From Planctomycetota bacterium (GTDB lineage: Bacteria > Planctomycetota > PUPC01 > JACPCR01): a stretch of DNA of 8,134 bases. Made by a program: the position numbers and the translations under genes. Positions within the stretch are counted from its first letter, which is position 1. Each line of letters opens with the position of its first letter. The stretch lies in NCBI GenBank assembly GCA_030740295.1, contig JASLXP010000326.1, positions 1 to 8,134 on the forward strand, given 5' to 3'. This document shows, piece by piece, positions 7,217 through 8,134 of the stretch. Under the pieces are notes generated by a model. That model was not told the origin of the DNA. It worked only from the letters and a program-made list of their open reading frames with translations, and did not search any database.

Positions 7217-7278
7217 CTTCTGGCTGACGGGAGAATCTGATCGGCCAGAAGTATTGCCGTTGTGCCCGGTTCGGCAAT
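7217..7278 (-). promoter_or_regulatory. Two adjacent inverted repeats in the leader of the PSD1 gene
   Basis: In the 145-base gap before the PSD1 gene, two perfect inverted repeats sit one base apart. In transcript order the first is ATTGCCG/CGGCAAT (7-bp arms at 7272-7278 and 7253-7259, 12-base loop). The second is CTTCTGGC/GCCAGAAG (8-bp arms at 7244-7251 and 7217-7224, 19-base loop). The 3' arm of the second directly abuts the AGG at 7216-7214, so the AGAAGAGG ribosome site is partly inside the stem. Folding could therefore limit translation. Alternatives are protein operators, or a terminator for the upstream small gene, although no U-tract follows. No clear promoter is visible. The arms are seen directly; function is inferred. 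Confidence 0.42.
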
Positions 7279-7355
7279 TTGAATCAGGACTGGAAAATGA
7301 CCCTTAACTCCGCGACGGCACGCATGGTCCCACTGAGTATCTGCTTACATTATCT

Positions 7356-7643
7356 TCACTCGCCTGATTCAGATGCCAGGGACTGAACCAATGCCGAGAG
7401 CTGTGACAACTCAGCGTTGCCCGAGATCACAAGCACACCCCAAAAGCCTATAGTGAGAATGAAAAAGAAGACCAACGCAGTGCAGAAGTTCTGCTTATTG
7501 GGGTTAACCCAAGGGACGAACGCCCAATACAGACAGAACGGAATGTTCACGATTGGAATGGAAATGACGAATATCGTCAGCATCCAATTCAGCGTTGAGA
7601 TTGGCTTCGGGTTGTCCTTCGACTTTTTCCCTTTACCGGCCAT
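7356..7643 (-). CDS. Small two-helix membrane protein of unknown function
   Basis: I cannot name a family for this 95-residue protein. The ATG at 7643 is preferred over the GTG one codon upstream, because AGGAG at 7655-7651 lies 7 bases from the ATG and only 4 from the GTG. The N-terminus is strongly basic (MAGKGKKSKDNPKP). Two hydrophobic helices follow, at about residues 19-41 (MLTIFVISIPIVNIPFCLYW) and 54-73 (CTALVFFFILTIGFWGVLVI). They are joined by a short loop carrying NPNKQNF. A short amphipathic tail (AELSQLSALVQSLA) closes it. The pattern of a VN turn in helix 1, a WAF-like helix end and an NPNK-type loop recalls small uncharacterised membrane proteins found in many bacteria. By positive charge, the N-terminus should be cytoplasmic. 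It lies 30 bases after mltA with its own ribosome site, probably in one operon. A sampled part is about 40-47% GC. Confidence 0.75.
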   Translation of the reverse strand: MAGKGKKSKDNPKPISTLNWMLTIFVISIPIVNIPFCLYWAFVPWVNPNKQNFCTALVFFFILTIGFWGVLVISGNAELSQLSALVQSLASESGE

Positions 7644-7673
7644 CACAGTTCTCCTGAAGGTCAGACGCTCAAA

Positions 7674-8134
7674 TCACTCTGTGTTTCTAGCCACGGGCAC
7701 TGCATCAAAAGTGCCGGTTCCGCTTGTCCTTCTGTCCTTCACAAAGATGTAGTAAAGTCTACCTTCGGCCTGAGTGCGCCCGGCGAGGATCTCTGCTTCC
7801 GGGCCCGTACCCACGAAGATATCCGCCCGCCCGGCACTGCGGATGGCCCCGCCCGTGTCCTGGTCCAGAGCGAAGCTTTCGAATTTCCGATAACTCAAGA
7901 TGCCACCTTGTTTGAAGGTCGGAACGTTGGTCTTCATGAACGAGAGACACCCACGAGGGAAGACACTCTTGTCCGTCGCTATGCTCCGATACGGCGTCAC
8001 TGGTACACCGATCGAGCCGTAAGGACCGCCTTCGGTCTGCGTGAAAAAGACAAAACTCTCATTGCGGGGAAGATAGTTTTCGAGTTCGTCAGGCCGTGCC
8101 GCGAAAAACTGTTTTATGGCCGACAGCGACATCT
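7674..8134 (-). CDS. mltA: MltA-type membrane-bound lytic transglycosylase, C-terminal part (5' end outside window)
   Basis: Only the last ~153 residues are present; the gene continues past the right edge. The first ATG in view (8132) is internal, because the family needs a large N-terminal region, and SLSAIKQFFAARPDELENYL is the usual stretch before the conserved NxSFVFF segment. Visible hallmarks, numbered from that Met, are NESFVFF at 24-30, GVPVTPYRSIATD at 42-54, ALDQDTGGAI at 88-97 and GRADIFVGTGPEAE at 101-114. AGR and GRLYYIFVK follow. Asp54, Asp92 and Asp104 are the conserved acids that give the 3D domain its name; the Asp before TGGAI aligns with the conserved Asp of E. coli MltA (ALDVGGAI). 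The enzyme cleaves peptidoglycan between MurNAc and GlcNAc, leaving 1,6-anhydro-MurNAc ends, from a periplasmic, usually lipoprotein-anchored position. Whether this one has a lipobox cannot be seen. If it is a lipoprotein, it would be a client of the Lnt encoded downstream. Confidence 0.9.
   Translation of the reverse strand, partial: MSLSAIKQFFAARPDELENYLPRNESFVFFTQTEGGPYGSIGVPVTPYRSIATDKSVFPRGCLSFMKTNVPTFKQGGILSYRKFESFALDQDTGGAIRSAGRADIFVGTGPEAEILAGRTQAEGRLYYIFVKDRRTSGTGTFDAVPVARNTE

Noticed and set aside
7083..7277. Minus-strand ORF overlapping the start of the PSD1 gene in another frame
   Set aside because: It overlaps the signal peptide and cytochrome region and has no recognisable content.

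Overview
The window reads as a stretch of chromosome from a bacterium of the Planctomycetota/Verrucomicrobiota (PVC) group. The strongest evidence is a 1353-residue secreted protein with the PSCyt1 (planctomycete cytochrome C) - PSCyt2/DUF1549 - PSD1/DUF1553 domain order, an architecture largely confined to that superphylum. The sequence alone does not say which phylum. No RNA genes, CRISPR array, insertion sequence or complete mobile element is visible.

Layout. Positions 1-173 look non-coding: they hold two small perfect hairpins and a weak promoter-like pair. Positions 174-1379 (+ strand) carry a secreted protein resembling the N-terminal RIFT-barrel and central beta-sandwich of the exo-rhamnogalacturonan lyase (PcRGLX/YetA, PL26-like) family. 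It lacks the C-terminal alpha/alpha toroid and stops where that domain should begin. Sampled stretches of it are clearly AT-richer than most of the minus-strand genes. Composition jumps sharply near 1340-1380, where a small, coding-like minus-strand ORF (1288-1497) meets its tail, so this looks like a recombination or deletion junction. Everything else is on the minus strand. In transcription order these are the end of an MltA-type lytic transglycosylase (runs off the right edge), a 95-residue two-helix membrane protein, a 145-base gap with two tandem inverted repeats, the PSCyt/PSD1 protein, lnt (apolipoprotein N-acyltransferase), and the small 69-codon ORF.

How the genes may work together. 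mltA and the small membrane gene are 30 bases apart and are probably co-transcribed. The PSD1 gene and lnt are separated by one base, so they are almost certainly co-transcribed and translationally coupled. Three of the minus-strand products act in or on the envelope: peptidoglycan turnover, lipoprotein maturation, and a secreted heme-binding polysaccharide-associated protein. The unusual points are the PSD1-lnt pairing, which replaces the commonly seen PSD1-DUF1501 pairing, and the truncated lyase-like gene at the composition junction. No wholly new multi-gene system is evident.
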